A DNA stretch of 18,573 nucleotides from an uncultured Parabacteroides sp. (GTDB lineage Bacteria > Bacteroidota > Bacteroidia > Bacteroidales > Tannerellaceae): positions 1 through 18,573 of the forward strand of contig URGO01000051.1 of assembly GCA_900547435.1 (NCBI GenBank). Direction: 5' to 3'. The notes below the pieces were generated by a model. That model searched no databases. It saw only the letters and a list, made by a program, of their open reading frames with translations, and had not been told where the DNA came from. Positions 1-8,505 of this stretch are shown piece after piece. The position numbers and the translations under genes are program-made. Position 1 is the first letter of the stretch; every line of letters begins with the position of its first letter.

Positions 1-278
1 GCCACGGCGAGCTCGCTTCTGCGAATCTCGAGTTCCGGGCCCGACATCGCACGGTCGAGGCCGTCCGCCGACTTCGCATTGTTGCATTGCTCAATGGCTT
101 CGAGCAGCTGCTTGCGTATCGCCTTCTCCTGCTCGGTGGTGAGATTCGGTGACGCCGAAGCCGAGGCGGTCGCCTGCACCGGTTCCGGCAATTGCCCTTC
201 GCATGCGCCAAGCGTCACGCACATGCACAACGCAAGGCCGGCTGCACCCAGAGAAACGGCTTTCCTACGCGTGTTCAT
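1..278 (-). CDS. putative lipoprotein, 3' end off window (actinobacterial-like)
   Basis: Partial gene of about 92 codons that runs off the left edge, so its C-terminus is not seen. I do not recognise the family. The product begins MNTRRKAVSLGAAG and has a positively charged start, a hydrophobic stretch and a lipobox L-G-A-C (residues 23-26, Cys26). It is therefore probably exported and lipid-anchored at the outer face of the membrane. After Cys26 there is an Ala/Ser/Pro-rich linker, then a charged, probably helical part (TTEQEKAIRKQLLEAIEQ). The ATG at 278 overlaps the TGA of the upstream gene by four bases (ATGA), so the two are likely translationally coupled, and GGAGG lies just upstream. 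GC-rich codons and this Shine-Dalgarno sequence differ from the rest of the window and fit a high-GC actinobacterium. Confidence 0.72.
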   Translation of the reverse strand, partial: MNTRRKAVSLGAAGLALCMCVTLGACEGQLPEPVQATASASASPNLTTEQEKAIRKQLLEAIEQCNNAKSADGLDRAMSGPELEIRRSELAV

Positions 279-589
279 TTGCCCTCCTTGTCGCCCGACT
301 CGGCGGCCGCGGACTGCTCCCCTTCGGTTTCTTCCTGAGAGGCTTCCCCGCCCTCGCTCGTCTCGGTGACGTCTTCGGGTTCCGTGGATTCAGTGGATTC
401 ATTGGATTCTGCAGACTGTTCGTCTTCGGAGGATTCAGATTCGTCAGTGTCCTGCACACGCTCGGCCTCTGGCTCGCCCTGCTCGGACGGCGTGGACGAT
501 TCCATGCCGACTTCGCGGGCCAGACGTGCGAAGTAGTCCTGCAGCTCGGCTTCGGTGATCACCGAAGTGGTGGTGCCATCGGTGGCAGA
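275..589 (-). CDS. C-terminal part of an unidentified acidic-tailed protein
   Basis: Open frame on the minus strand whose 5' end is lost at the composition break near 590. A GTG at 562 could be read as a start, but the frame is open further upstream with similar composition (GSATDGTTTS just before VITEAELQDYF), so this is more likely the tail of a longer protein. A short helical part (EAELQDYFARLAREVGME) is followed by about 70 residues made almost wholly of Glu, Ser, Thr, Asp, Gly and Gln, ending GDKEGK. Such a tail is probably disordered. It overlaps the lipoprotein gene by four bases. No function can be named. It belongs to the same foreign block as its neighbour. Confidence 0.6.
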   Translation of the reverse strand, partial: SATDGTTTSVITEAELQDYFARLAREVGMESSTPSEQGEPEAERVQDTDESESSEDEQSAESNESTESTEPEDVTETSEGGEASQEETEGEQSAAAESGDKEGK

Positions 590-600
590 CCCGTCATGAA
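585..600. other. abrupt composition break, probable chimeric junction
   Basis: Left of about 590 the DNA is GC-rich with minus-strand genes of actinobacterial look. Right of it a plus-strand gltD reading frame appears in mid-gene. Both flanking genes are cut here and lie in opposite orientations. There is no transposase, integrase, terminal repeat or tRNA at the break. An assembly join is the simplest reading. The exact base cannot be fixed by eye; the gltD homology clearly holds from about 596 onward. Confidence 0.7.
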
Positions 601-805
601 GCCGACCGGACGGAAAGAGCTACTGAAAACAGAGCTCGTACTTTTGGCGATGGGATTCCTGAAGCCGGAACTCCCTCCGCTGCCGGAGAATGCTTTTGTG
701 GCCGGAGATGCCGCCACCGGCGCGAGTCTGGTCGTCAAATGCATCGCATCCGGACGTAAGGCAGCCGCCGAAATAGACCGCTACCTTCAGACAAAACAAA
801 ATTAA
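593..805 (+). pseudogene. gltD: glutamate synthase small subunit, 3' fragment
   Basis: Only the last ~70 codons are present. GltD is the FAD- and Fe-S-containing NADPH-oxidising subunit of glutamate synthase, which passes electrons to GltB for 2-oxoglutarate + glutamine to 2 glutamate. The fragment reads ELVLLAMGFLKPE, then ENAFVAGDAATGASLVV, then GRKAAAEIDRYL, which is the conserved C-terminal nucleotide-binding end of the GltD family. It ends with TAA 24 bases before asnB, so it is the upstream member of this operon. The 5' part is missing because the sequence changes to unrelated DNA at about 590. It may be an intact gene in the real genome and broken only in this assembly. Confidence 0.82.
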
Positions 806-829
806 TCAATCGTTAAATAAAACTGAACC

Positions 830-2512
830 ATGTGTGGAATAGCAGCTATATTCAATATTAAAAAACAGACACCGGATTTACGCAACAAGGCCCTGTCCAT
901 GGCAAAAAAAATCCGTCATCGCGGACCGGACTGGAGCGGTATTTATTGCGGAGGTTCGGCTATACTCGCCCATGAGCGCCTCTCTATCGTAGACCCGCAA
1001 AGCGGCGGACAGCCCCTCTATTCGCCGGACCGGAAACAGATTCTTGCCGTAAACGGAGAGATTTACAACCATCAGGAAATCCGCAAACGTTATCAAGGGA
1101 AATATTCCTTCCAGACCGGAAGCGACTGTGAGGTTATCCTGGCCCTTTACCAAGACAAAGGCATAAATTTCCTGGACGACCTGAACGGTATCTTTGCATT
1201 TGCCTTGTATGACGCGGCGCGCGATGAATTTCTCATTGCCCGCGACCCGATAGGTGTCATACCTTTATATATCGGGTTCGATAAAGAAGGTAAAGTTTAT
1301 TGCGCCAGCGAACTCAAAGCCCTCGAAGGATTCTGCGACGCTTACGAGCCTTTCCTTCCGGAACACTACTATTCAAGCCGGGAAGGGAAGATGACCCGCT
1401 GGTACCGGCGTGACTGGATGGAATATGGGACAGTAGCCTATACGCTCAATCATACCGAAACGTGCAACAGAATCAAAGAATCACTCGAAGCAGCCGTGCG
1501 CCGACAACTGATGAGCGATGTCCCTTACGGCGTGTTGCTCTCCGGCGGTCTTGACAGTTCGGTTATTTCCGCCGTGGCTAAGAAGTATGCTTCCCGGCGC
1601 ATTGAAAGCAACGGAAAGCAGGAAGCCTGGTGGCCCCAGCTCCACTCTTTTGCCATCGGACTAAAAGGGGCCCCGGACTTAGCCAAGGCGCGCGAGGTGG
1701 CCGACTTCATCGGGACGGTGCATCACGAAATCAATTATACGATACAAGAAGGTTTGGATGCCTTGCGCGACGTTATCTATTTTATCGAAACGTATGATGT
1801 AACTACCGTCCGGGCTTCCACACCGATGTATCTATTAGCCCGCGTCATCAAAAGCATGGGGATTAAAATGGTACTGAGCGGAGAAGGCGCGGATGAAGTA
1901 TTCGGCGGCTACCTTTATTTCCATAAAGCCCCTGACGCGAAATCCTTCCATGAAGAGACCGTGCGCAAGCTCTCCAAACTCTATCTGTACGATTGCCTGC
2001 GCGCCAACAAATCCCTGTCGGCTTGGGGCGTAGAGGGACGTGTCCCGTTTCTTGACAAAGAATTTCTGGACGTTGCCATGCGCATTGACCCTAAAGAGAA
2101 AATGTGTCCCGGGAAAACCATTGAAAAGAAAGTTGTCCGCGAGGCTTTTGTGGATATATTGCCCGAAAGTGTAGCCTGGAGGCAAAAAGAGCAGTTCAGC
2201 GATGGCGTGGGGTATAGCTGGATAGATACCCTGAAAGCCATTACCGCCGAAGCCGTAAGCGACGAGGAAATGGCCCATGCGGCAGAGCGTTTCCCGATTA
2301 ATCCGCCACGCAACAAAGAGGAATACTATTACCGCAGCATCTTTGCCGAGCATTTCCCCAGCGACAGTGCAGCCCGAAGCGTTCCGAGCGTGCCCAGCGT
2401 AGCCTGTTCTACGGCAGAGGCCCTCGCCTGGGATGAATCGTTCAAGCATATTAACGAACCCAGCGGACGTGCCGTGGCCGGCGTGCATGAACAAGCATAC
2501 AACAATCAGTAA
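830..2512 (+). CDS. asnB: asparagine synthase B, glutamine-hydrolysing
   Basis: Makes asparagine from aspartate, ATP and glutamine in the cytoplasm. The 560 residues compare well with E. coli AsnB (554). The N-terminal glutamine amidotransferase class II domain (about 1-200) starts MCGI, with Cys2 as the nucleophile freed by Met removal. Other amidotransferase residues are visible: R50 in ERLSIVDP, N75 in NGEIYN and D99 in TGSDCE. The synthetase domain has the pyrophosphate-binding loop SGGLDSS (238-244), [12 protein letters not shown] (from 350) and [10 protein letters not shown]. The C-terminal tail [14 protein letters not shown]...[13 protein letters not shown] is typical of the family; an extra short PSVPSV repeat precedes it. 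There is no clear Shine-Dalgarno sequence, as usual in Bacteroidota. It sits 24 bp after gltD and 13 bp before dapF, so it is probably co-transcribed and supplied with glutamine/glutamate-derived nitrogen. Confidence 0.96.
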   Translation: MCGIAAIFNIKKQTPDLRNKALSMAKKIRHRGPDWSGIYCGGSAILAHERLSIVDPQSGGQPLYSPDRKQILAVNGEIYNHQEIRKRYQGKYSFQTGSDCEVILALYQDKGINFLDDLNGIFAFALYDAARDEFLIARDPIGVIPLYIGFDKEGKVYCASELKALEGFCDAYEPFLPEHYYSSREGKMTRWYRRDWMEYGTVAYTLNHTETCNRIKESLEAAVRRQLMSDVPYGVLLSGGLDSSVISAVAKKYASRRIESNGKQEAWWPQLHSFAIGLKGAPDLAKAREVADFIGTVHHEINYTIQEGLDALRDVIYFIETYDVTTVRASTPMYLLARVIKSMGIKMVLSGEGADEVFGGYLYFHKAPDAKSFHEETVRKLSKLYLYDCLRANKSLSAWGVEGRVPFLDKEFLDVAMRIDPKEKMCPGKTIEKKVVREAFVDILPESVAWRQKEQFSDGVGYSWIDTLKAITAEAVSDEEMAHAAERFPINPPRNKEEYYYRSIFAEHFPSDSAARSVPSVPSVACSTAEALAWDESFKHINEPSGRAVAGVHEQAYNNQ

Positions 2513-2525
2513 TTGCAGAAAAAAG

Positions 2526-3332
2526 ATGAAGATAAAATTCACTAAAATGCAGGGCGCAGGCAACGACTATATTTATGTCAACACGCTAAAGTATCCGATT
2601 GCCGACCCTGAACGATTAGCCATCGAATGGAGCCGCCCGCATACCGGAATCGGGAGCGACGGATTGGTGCTCATCGGCGCATCCGAAAAGGCAGACTTCA
2701 GTATGCGTATATTCAATGCAGATGGCTCGGAAGCCAAGATGTGCGGAAACGCAAGCCGCTGCATCGGCAAATACCTGTATGATTATGGCCTGACGGACAA
2801 GACCCGGAATATAACGCTCGAAACCCTCTCCGGCATTAAGGTGCTGAACCTGCATACCAACGGAAAGGACCGGGTTACTTCCGTGACGGTAAATATGGGC
2901 ATCCCGACCGACATACATCCGGTAGCGTTAGGAGAGGATTATCCATTCCCGCAAGGAATTGCCGTTTCTATGGGAAATCCCCACTTGGTTATCTTTGTAG
3001 ATGACTTGAATCAGGTGGATCTGCCGAATGTCGGTGCGGCATTAGAACATCATCCGTTATTTCCGGACCGAGTCAATGTAGAATTTGCCCAGGTAAAGAA
3101 AAAGTCCTATATTCGAATGCGAGTTTGGGAACGAGGTTCGGGCATAACCCAGGCTTGCGGCACCGGAGCCTGCGCCACATCCGTAGCCGCTTCGTTTTGC
3201 GGGAAATGCGGTAGGGAAAACGATATCGAAATGGACGGAGGCACACTACACATCTCCTGGAACGAAGCTGATGGCACCCTGCTCATGACCGGCCCCGCCG
3301 TAACGGTATTTGATGGAGAAATAGAGATATAA
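2526..3332 (+). CDS. dapF: diaminopimelate epimerase
   Basis: Converts LL-2,6-diaminopimelate to the meso form, the cell-wall cross-linking residue and lysine precursor. It is a PLP-independent two-base epimerase using two cysteines. The start at 2526 ([18 protein letters not shown]) matches the family N-terminus. The frame is open further upstream to 2433, but that part lies inside asnB and is not family-like. The protein is 268 residues, close to the usual ~275. Catalytic cysteines are C73 in MCGNASRC and C211 in [10 protein letters not shown]. Substrate-binding [13 protein letters not shown] and [12 protein letters not shown] are also present. It follows asnB by 13 bp and precedes dapL by 37 bp, whose product supplies its substrate. 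Confidence 0.96.
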   Translation: MKIKFTKMQGAGNDYIYVNTLKYPIADPERLAIEWSRPHTGIGSDGLVLIGASEKADFSMRIFNADGSEAKMCGNASRCIGKYLYDYGLTDKTRNITLETLSGIKVLNLHTNGKDRVTSVTVNMGIPTDIHPVALGEDYPFPQGIAVSMGNPHLVIFVDDLNQVDLPNVGAALEHHPLFPDRVNVEFAQVKKKSYIRMRVWERGSGITQACGTGACATSVAASFCGKCGRENDIEMDGGTLHISWNEADGTLLMTGPAVTVFDGEIEI

Positions 3333-3369
3333 ACACAAGATTATTCATACACATAACTGAATATAGTAT

Positions 3370-4599
3370 ATGGCATTAGTAAACGAACACTTCCTGAAGT
3401 TACAAGGCAATTATCTGTTTGCCGACATAGCAAAACGAATCAATGCATTCAAAGTCACCCATCCGGGAGCGAACCTCATCCGGTTAGGCATTGGCGATGT
3501 ATCCCGACCGCTCCCCCCGGCCTGTATAGAAGCGATGCATCGTGCCGTAGATGAAATGGCCGATGCCCGCACCTTTCATGGCTATGGCCCAGAACAAGGC
3601 TACGATTTTCTGATAGAAACTATTCTCAAACACGATTTTGCTCCCCGAAGCATCAATCTCAGCCCTTCGGAAATATTTATTAGCGATGGAGCCAAAAGTG
3701 ACACAGGCAATATCGGAGAACTGCTCCGTTGGGACAATAGCATGGGAATTACCGATCCGGTCTATCCCGTCTATGTGGACAGTAACATCATGTGCGGACG
3801 CTCAGGTACATTAGGAAAAGACGGGAAATGGAGCAATGTGACCTACCTGCCTTGTACTGCCGAAAATGGCTTTGTCCCTCAGGTACCTAATCACCGGGTC
3901 GACTTGATATACCTTTGTTATCCCAACAACCCGACTGGAACGACACTTACCCACGAACAATTGAAGCAATGGGTGGATTATGCAATAGCCAACGACACAC
4001 TGATTATCTTCGACGCAGCTTACGAGGCATACATCCGAGAATCCAATGTTCCTCACTCTATTTATGAAATACGTGGAGCCAAAAAGGTAGCCATCGAAAT
4101 ACGAAGTTTCTCGAAAACCGCAGGTTTTACCGGTGTACGTTGCGGCTATACGGTTATCCCCAAGGAGGTTACCGCCGCTGATATTGACGGAAAACGTATT
4201 CCGCTCAATCCGTTATGGAACCGGCGCCAATGCACGAAGTTCAACGGAACCAGCTACATCACCCAACGAGGCGCCGAAGCAATATATACGCCCGAAGGTC
4301 AAAAGCAGGTCAAGGAGACTATCGACTATTATATGGAGAACGCCCGCATCATGCGTCAGGAACTGACGCAAGCCGGATTCGAAGTATATGGAGGCATAAA
4401 TGCGCCCTATATCTGGCTGAAAGCGCCTCACGGCTTGAGCTCTTGGAAGTTTTTCGACAAATTGCTTTATGAAGTTAATATTGTAGGCACACCCGGTGTG
4501 GGCTTTGGTCCAAGCGGAGAGGGATATCTGCGCCTAACCGCTTTCGGCAAACGTGAGGATTGCATAGAGGCTATGCAACGCATCCGAAAATGGATATGA
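3370..4599 (+). CDS. dapL: LL-diaminopimelate aminotransferase
   Basis: PLP-dependent class I/II aminotransferase that makes LL-diaminopimelate directly from tetrahydrodipicolinate and glutamate, bypassing the acyl-intermediate steps DapD, DapC and DapE. The 409 residues are the usual family length. Characteristic parts are [15 protein letters not shown], the DapL-type [22 protein letters not shown], and [15 protein letters not shown] with K249 as the PLP Schiff-base lysine. The C-terminal [16 protein letters not shown] holds the carboxylate-binding arginine. Its position right after dapF, the next enzyme in the pathway, and after genes for glutamate synthesis (the amino donor) supports the assignment over a generic aspartate aminotransferase. 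The operon ends with the hairpin at 4613-4641. Confidence 0.95.
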   Translation: MALVNEHFLKLQGNYLFADIAKRINAFKVTHPGANLIRLGIGDVSRPLPPACIEAMHRAVDEMADARTFHGYGPEQGYDFLIETILKHDFAPRSINLSPSEIFISDGAKSDTGNIGELLRWDNSMGITDPVYPVYVDSNIMCGRSGTLGKDGKWSNVTYLPCTAENGFVPQVPNHRVDLIYLCYPNNPTGTTLTHEQLKQWVDYAIANDTLIIFDAAYEAYIRESNVPHSIYEIRGAKKVAIEIRSFSKTAGFTGVRCGYTVIPKEVTAADIDGKRIPLNPLWNRRQCTKFNGTSYITQRGAEAIYTPEGQKQVKETIDYYMENARIMRQELTQAGFEVYGGINAPYIWLKAPHGLSSWKFFDKLLYEVNIVGTPGVGFGPSGEGYLRLTAFGKREDCIEAMQRIRKWI

Positions 4600-4607
4600 T
4601 GTTCTAA

Positions 4608-4645
4608 ACAAAAATACGGGACTCTGTATGAATCCCGTATTGTTA
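4608..4645. terminator. terminator between convergent dapL and proS
   Basis: Perfect 9-bp inverted repeat AATACGGGA (4613-4621) and TCCCGTATT (4633-4641) with an 11-nt loop. Read on the minus strand the second arm runs into TTTTTGTTT, a good U tract, so it should stop proS transcription. On the plus strand the U tract is weak, so dapL termination here is likely but less certain. It lies in the 66-bp gap between the two stop codons, the place expected for a shared terminator. Confidence 0.75.
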
Positions 4646-4665
4646 TCCTATAATGCATCAAATAA

Positions 4666-6147
4666 TCAATAGGCTCTTGCGAATAAGACGCGACGTGCGG
4701 AAGGTTTGCCAGTTACCATACACTTGCCCGGCGTCATATCACCTTCTAAAGGCAGACAACGAATGGTTGCTTTTGTTTCATTCTTGATACGTTCTTCTGT
4801 TTCCGGAGTTCCGTCCCAATGAGCCATGATAAAGTAACCTTGTTCGATTTTCTCCTTAAACTCGTCATAAGTATCAACTGTGATTGTATGCTCTTCACGA
4901 TGTTTCAAAGCCTTTTGATAGATATTCTTCTGGATATCTTCCAGCAGGTTTTGTACATAGTTTTCGATGCCATCGCAAGATACAGTTTCTTTTTCCAATG
5001 TGTCACGGCGCATAACTTCAATGGTATTGTTTTCCAAATCACGTCCACCCATAGCCAAACGCACCGGAACACCTTTCAACTCATAATTGGCAAACTTCCA
5101 TCCCGGCTTACGATTATCAGCATCATCAAATTTCACCGTGATGCCCAATTTCTTCAAATTAGCCACAATACCATCCACCTTAGCCCGGATCTGATTCAAC
5201 TGCTCTTCATTCCGGTAAATAGGAATAATCACAACCTGTATAGGAGCCAAGTGAGGAGGAAGCACCAAACCATTATCATCCGAGTGCGACATAATCAGCG
5301 CACCAATCAGACGAGTGGAAACGCCCCAGGAAGTAGCCCACGCATAATCAGTCTTTCCCTCTTTATCCACAAAAGTAACGTCAAAAGCCTTTCCGAAATT
5401 TTGTCCTAAGAAATGGGAAGTTCCGGCTTGCAGAGCCTTGCCATCTTGCATCATTGCCTCAATCGTATACGTATCCAAAGCACCCGCAAAGCGTTCGCTT
5501 TCCGATTTCACACCACGAATAACCGGCATAGCCATGTAATTCTCGGCGAAATCCGCATATACTCCTTGCATTTTCTTAGCTTCAATTTCAGCTTCCTCGC
5601 GTGTAGCATGAGCTGTATGCCCTTCTTGCCACAAAAATTCGGCGGTACGCAAAAACAAACGGGTACGCATTTCCCAGCGCATTACATTCGCCCACTGATT
5701 ACATAATATAGGCAAGTCACGATATGACTGAATCCAATTACGGTAAGTATTCCATATAATCGTTTCGGAAGTAGGACGGATAATCAATTCCTCTTCCAGC
5801 TTTGCTTCCGGATCTACGACTACGCCAGTCCCATCATGATTGGTTTTTAAGCGATAATGTGTTACTACAGCACATTCTTTCGCGAACCCTTCCACATGTT
5901 CAGCTTCTTTGCTCAAAAAAGATTTCGGAATCAATAGTGGGAAATAAGCATTCACATGACCAGTCTCCTTGAACTTCTCATCCAATATACGTTGCATCTT
6001 TTCCCAAATCGCATAACCGTACGGCTTGATTACCATACATCCACGCACAGCTGAATTTTCAGCCAAATCCGCCTTAATGACCAAATCCTGATACCATTGC
6101 GAATAGTTTACACTTCTTGGGGTAAGTTCTTTCAATTCTTTTGCCAT
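4666..6147 (-). CDS. proS: prolyl-tRNA synthetase, archaeal/eukaryotic type
   Basis: Class II aminoacyl-tRNA synthetase that charges tRNA-Pro. The 493-residue length, the absence of the ~180-residue editing insert of the usual ~570-residue bacterial enzyme, and the C-terminal extension ending [10 protein letters not shown] show the archaeal/eukaryotic-like (type 3) form. Visible parts are the motif 1 region [18 protein letters not shown] (35-52), RPTSET (124-129), motif 2 [22 protein letters not shown] split as RWEMRTRLF (157-165) and [11 protein letters not shown], then motif 3 around [20 protein letters not shown]. Next come the anticodon-binding domain ([11 protein letters not shown] onward) and a C-terminal region with two cysteines ([15 protein letters not shown]). 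It is transcribed alone from a promoter at about 6224, converging on dapL. Confidence 0.96.
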   Translation of the reverse strand: MAKELKELTPRSVNYSQWYQDLVIKADLAENSAVRGCMVIKPYGYAIWEKMQRILDEKFKETGHVNAYFPLLIPKSFLSKEAEHVEGFAKECAVVTHYRLKTNHDGTGVVVDPEAKLEEELIIRPTSETIIWNTYRNWIQSYRDLPILCNQWANVMRWEMRTRLFLRTAEFLWQEGHTAHATREEAEIEAKKMQGVYADFAENYMAMPVIRGVKSESERFAGALDTYTIEAMMQDGKALQAGTSHFLGQNFGKAFDVTFVDKEGKTDYAWATSWGVSTRLIGALIMSHSDDNGLVLPPHLAPIQVVIIPIYRNEEQLNQIRAKVDGIVANLKKLGITVKFDDADNRKPGWKFANYELKGVPVRLAMGGRDLENNTIEVMRRDTLEKETVSCDGIENYVQNLLEDIQKNIYQKALKHREEHTITVDTYDEFKEKIEQGYFIMAHWDGTPETEERIKNETKATIRCLPLEGDMTPGKCMVTGKPSARRVLFARAY

Positions 6148-6223
6148 TGTAATCTATTTATCGTTATATTGTTTATATTTATCTGTTTATCCAGGAATTA
6201 TCACCTGTTTCTTATCCAACGCG

Positions 6224-6231
6224 CAAAGGTA
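6224..6231 (-). promoter_or_regulatory. Bacteroides-type -7 element for proS
   Basis: On the minus strand the site reads TACCTTTG, a full match to TAnnTTTG. A leader of roughly 70 nt to the proS ATG would follow. A clear -33 TTTG is not seen at the usual 19-21 nt spacing; that region is the T-rich end of the preceding terminator. Confidence 0.55.
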
Positions 6232-6252
6232 CAGATTATCGTTGGAATAAAC

Positions 6253-6298
6253 GAAAAAAAAGAGAGGATTGAAATGAAAAATCATCATCAATCCTCTC
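6253..6298 (-). terminator. intrinsic terminator of the his operon
   Basis: Perfect 10-bp inverted repeat GAGAGGATTG (6262-6271) and CAATCCTCTC (6289-6298) with a 17-nt loop. On the minus strand the stem is followed directly by eight T residues. It lies just after the stop of the lipoprotein gene, so it ends the hisG-to-lipoprotein transcript. It also insulates proS, whose promoter begins about 30 bases further on. Confidence 0.9.
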
Positions 6299-6304
6299 AA
6301 GCTT

Positions 6305-6709
6305 TTAGAATTTTCGGAATATGTATCTTTTCCCATCATCCGAAAGTATAAGTTTTTTCCGACTAATCTCATCTACGGAAAAACTTCTTTGGGCAGAATT
6401 CCAATCTGTCCGCATAAGAAAATCTCTTTCCGCCTCAGTCGATTGAAACAAATCTAAAGACAATATTCCATCTTCATACGTATGATAACCATGCACCGCC
6501 AAATATTGGTCGGTAGCACGATCATAAATCTGATATTGGAACAAAGATGTCTGGAAATTATACCATACCGTATCGACTGAGGTAACCACCCCTGCGGACT
6601 CAACCTCTGTCAATTGCCATTTCCCTTCAAACTCGGTTGTATAAGAATCACAGGCATTCCATAAAAAGCCGGCAAGTAAACTTCCTAAAAAAGCTATCTT
6701 TTTCTTCAT
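6305..6709 (-). CDS. small lipocalin-like lipoprotein, function unknown
   Basis: 134 residues. The N-terminus MKKKIAFLGSLLAGFLWNAC is a lipoprotein signal peptide, with Cys20 as the probable lipidation site. The mature part begins DSYTTEFEGKWQLTEVES; the G-x-W-x-L turn followed by alternating strand-like segments and a final KLILSDDGKRYIFRKF resembles the small lipocalin-like lipoproteins common in Bacteroides. That family call rests on pattern only. It starts 5 bp after dedA and is followed by the operon terminator, so it is the last gene of the his transcript. No link to histidine synthesis is evident. It probably acts in the periplasm or at the outer membrane. Confidence 0.75.
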   Translation of the reverse strand: MKKKIAFLGSLLAGFLWNACDSYTTEFEGKWQLTEVESAGVVTSVDTVWYNFQTSLFQYQIYDRATDQYLAVHGYHTYEDGILSLDLFQSTEAERDFLMRTDWNSAQRSFSVDEISRKKLILSDDGKRYIFRKF

Positions 6710-6714
6710 TTCTG

Positions 6715-7362
6715 CTAAGCTTTTTTCATTTTCATGCGCAGAGCCTCTACAATTGCCGGCACCAAAGAAATAACAATAATTGCCACCAACAATAGCTTCA
6801 GGTTCTCCTGAACAAACGGAAGATCACCAAAGAAATAACCGGCATAACAGAATAAAGCAACCCATAATGCAGCCCCGCTCATATTATATATAAAGAAATA
6901 ATAATAATGCATACGCCCCATTCCGGCAACGAATGGCGCGAATGTACGTACAATCGGTACGAAACGGGCAATTATTATGGTCTTCCCACCATACTTCTTA
7001 TAAAATTCGTGTGTTTTGTCCAGATAGCTCTGTTTGAATATCTTTGAGTTAGGATTACTGAATAGTTTCTTCCCAAAGAAATGCCCGATTTCATAATTGC
7101 ATGAATCACCAGCAACTGCCGCAATAAACACAGTCAATGCCAATAAATGTACATCCAACGGGACTTCCGGCAAAGCCGCAATAGCTCCAGCCACGAACAA
7201 CAACGAGTCGCCCGGTAAAAAAGGAGTTACGACCAATCCTGTCTCACAAAAAATAATCAAGAAAAGAATAGCATATGTCCATGTATGATAGTCACTAACT
7301 ATCTCTATCAAATGTTGATCAATATGCAAAACAAAATCAATCAGAAATTCTATCAATTCCAT
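6715..7362 (-). CDS. DedA-family (VTT domain) membrane protein
   Basis: 215-residue integral inner-membrane protein with several hydrophobic segments (about 30-46, 52-64, 72-87, 155-180, 186-205). DedA features are visible: E40 followed by PFLPGD (47-52), the [15 protein letters not shown] segment, and the signature [19 protein letters not shown] with R133 and R139. DedA proteins are linked to lipid scrambling or undecaprenyl-phosphate recycling, membrane potential and envelope stress in other bacteria; which role applies here is unknown. The gene starts 15 bp after the hisB stop and ends 5 bp before the lipoprotein gene, so it should share the his transcript and its attenuation unless an internal promoter exists. 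I see no obvious one in the short gap. Confidence 0.92.
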   Translation of the reverse strand: MELIEFLIDFVLHIDQHLIEIVSDYHTWTYAILFLIIFCETGLVVTPFLPGDSLLFVAGAIAALPEVPLDVHLLALTVFIAAVAGDSCNYEIGHFFGKKLFSNPNSKIFKQSYLDKTHEFYKKYGGKTIIIARFVPIVRTFAPFVAGMGRMHYYYFFIYNMSGAALWVALFCYAGYFFGDLPFVQENLKLLLVAIIVISLVPAIVEALRMKMKKA

Positions 7363-7377
7363 GTCAGTAATATAGTA

Positions 7378-8505
7378 TTAAATAAGACCTTTTGTACTTG
7401 GTAAATTATAATGGTAAATGTCACGGCGGACAGCCATCTTCAAAGAACGAGCCAATGCCTTAAAAATGCCTTCTATTTTATGATGTTCATTTTGCCCTTC
7501 CGCTTTAATATTCAAATTCATCCGGGCTGCATCACTCAAACTTTTAAAGAAATGCAAAAACATTTCGGTAGGCACATCTCCTACTCTTTCCCGTTTAAAA
7601 TCCACATCCCAAACCAGCCAGGGGCGTCCGCCAAAATCCAGCACCACACTACATAGGCAATCGTCCATGGGAAGCGTATAACCATATCGTTCAATGCCTC
7701 GCTTATCGCCCAACGCCTTTCGCAAAGCCTCACCCAACGCAAGAGCGGTATCTTCTATAGTATGATGTTCGTCTACCTGCAAATCACCTTTTACTTGAAT
7801 TGTCAAATCCATTCCGGCATGTTTTCCTATCTGTTCCAACATATGATCGAAAAAGCCCAGTCCGGTAGCAATATGCGTATCACCCGTTCCATCCAAATTT
7901 AATCGGATATAAACATCTGTTTCTTTCGTCACCCGGTGGATTTCAGTCATACGCTCTCCTGCAAAAAGGAATTCTGATATCCGGTCCCAGTCCGAAGTAA
8001 TCAAAACAGGTCTTTGTGGCATCCGGGCAAGCAGTTCCTCATCTGTGTCACCCGCTTCATGCAACCAGATGCCCTTAGCACCTAAATTGTAAGCTAATTC
8101 CATGTCCGTAGGCCGATCTCCAATCACATAACTATTTTCCAAATCATAATCTCCGGACAGATATTTGCCCAACATGCCTGTACGAGGCTTCCGGTTAGGC
8201 GAATTATCTTCAGGGAAAGAGCGATCAATCAGAATATCCTCAAAAACAATGCCTTCACCTTTTAATGTTTTCATTATCAGATTATGGACAGGCAAAAAAG
8301 TCTCTTCCGGAAAAGAAGGAGTCCCCAATCCATCCTGATTCGTGACCATCACCCATTCAAAATCCAATTGCTTACGAATAAAATACAAGTTCCGAATCAC
8401 TTTGGGGTAAAACTCCAGTTTATCGAAACTATCCAACTGATAATCTACGGGAGGCTCTATCACCAGTGTGCCATCTCTATCTATAAATAAAGCTCTTTTT
8501 TTCAT
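7378..8505 (-). CDS. hisB: bifunctional histidinol-phosphatase / imidazoleglycerol-phosphate dehydratase
   Basis: 375 residues carrying two steps of histidine synthesis. The N-terminal HAD domain (about 1-165) removes phosphate from histidinol phosphate: DRDGT (9-13, D9 nucleophile and D11), VTNQ (54-57), K106 in RKPRTG and D130 in IGDRPTD. The C-terminal domain (about 187-375) dehydrates imidazoleglycerol phosphate: [15 protein letters not shown] (245-252) and [17 protein letters not shown], whose His/Glu residues bind manganese. The start at 8505 ([12 protein letters not shown]) fits the family; the open frame upstream lies inside hisC. ATGA overlap with hisC indicates translational coupling. 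Oddity: where E. coli HisB has the zinc-binding Cys-x-His ... Cys-x-Cys loop, this protein has [14 protein letters not shown] with no cysteine or histidine. Confidence 0.95.
   Translation of the reverse strand: MKKRALFIDRDGTLVIEPPVDYQLDSFDKLEFYPKVIRNLYFIRKQLDFEWVMVTNQDGLGTPSFPEETFLPVHNLIMKTLKGEGIVFEDILIDRSFPEDNSPNRKPRTGMLGKYLSGDYDLENSYVIGDRPTDMELAYNLGAKGIWLHEAGDTDEELLARMPQRPVLITSDWDRISEFLFAGERMTEIHRVTKETDVYIRLNLDGTGDTHIATGLGFFDHMLEQIGKHAGMDLTIQVKGDLQVDEHHTIEDTALALGEALRKALGDKRGIERYGYTLPMDDCLCSVVLDFGGRPWLVWDVDFKRERVGDVPTEMFLHFFKSLSDAARMNLNIKAEGQNEHHKIEGIFKALARSLKMAVRRDIYHYNLPSTKGLI

Noticed and set aside
149..805. A continuous 218-codon plus-strand frame that looks like one protein
   Set aside because: Its first two thirds are an antisense shadow of the GC-rich block, and only the part after about 593 matches GltD. 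It is a product of the junction, not a gene.
1835..2563. Long minus-strand open frame (242 codons) opposite asnB
   Set aside because: It lies antisense to the well-supported asnB and dapF start, has no recognisable domain, and arises from the codon bias of the real gene.
4819..5409. 196-codon plus-strand open frame inside proS
   Set aside because: It is antisense to conserved ProRS motifs and shows no family features; a shadow frame.
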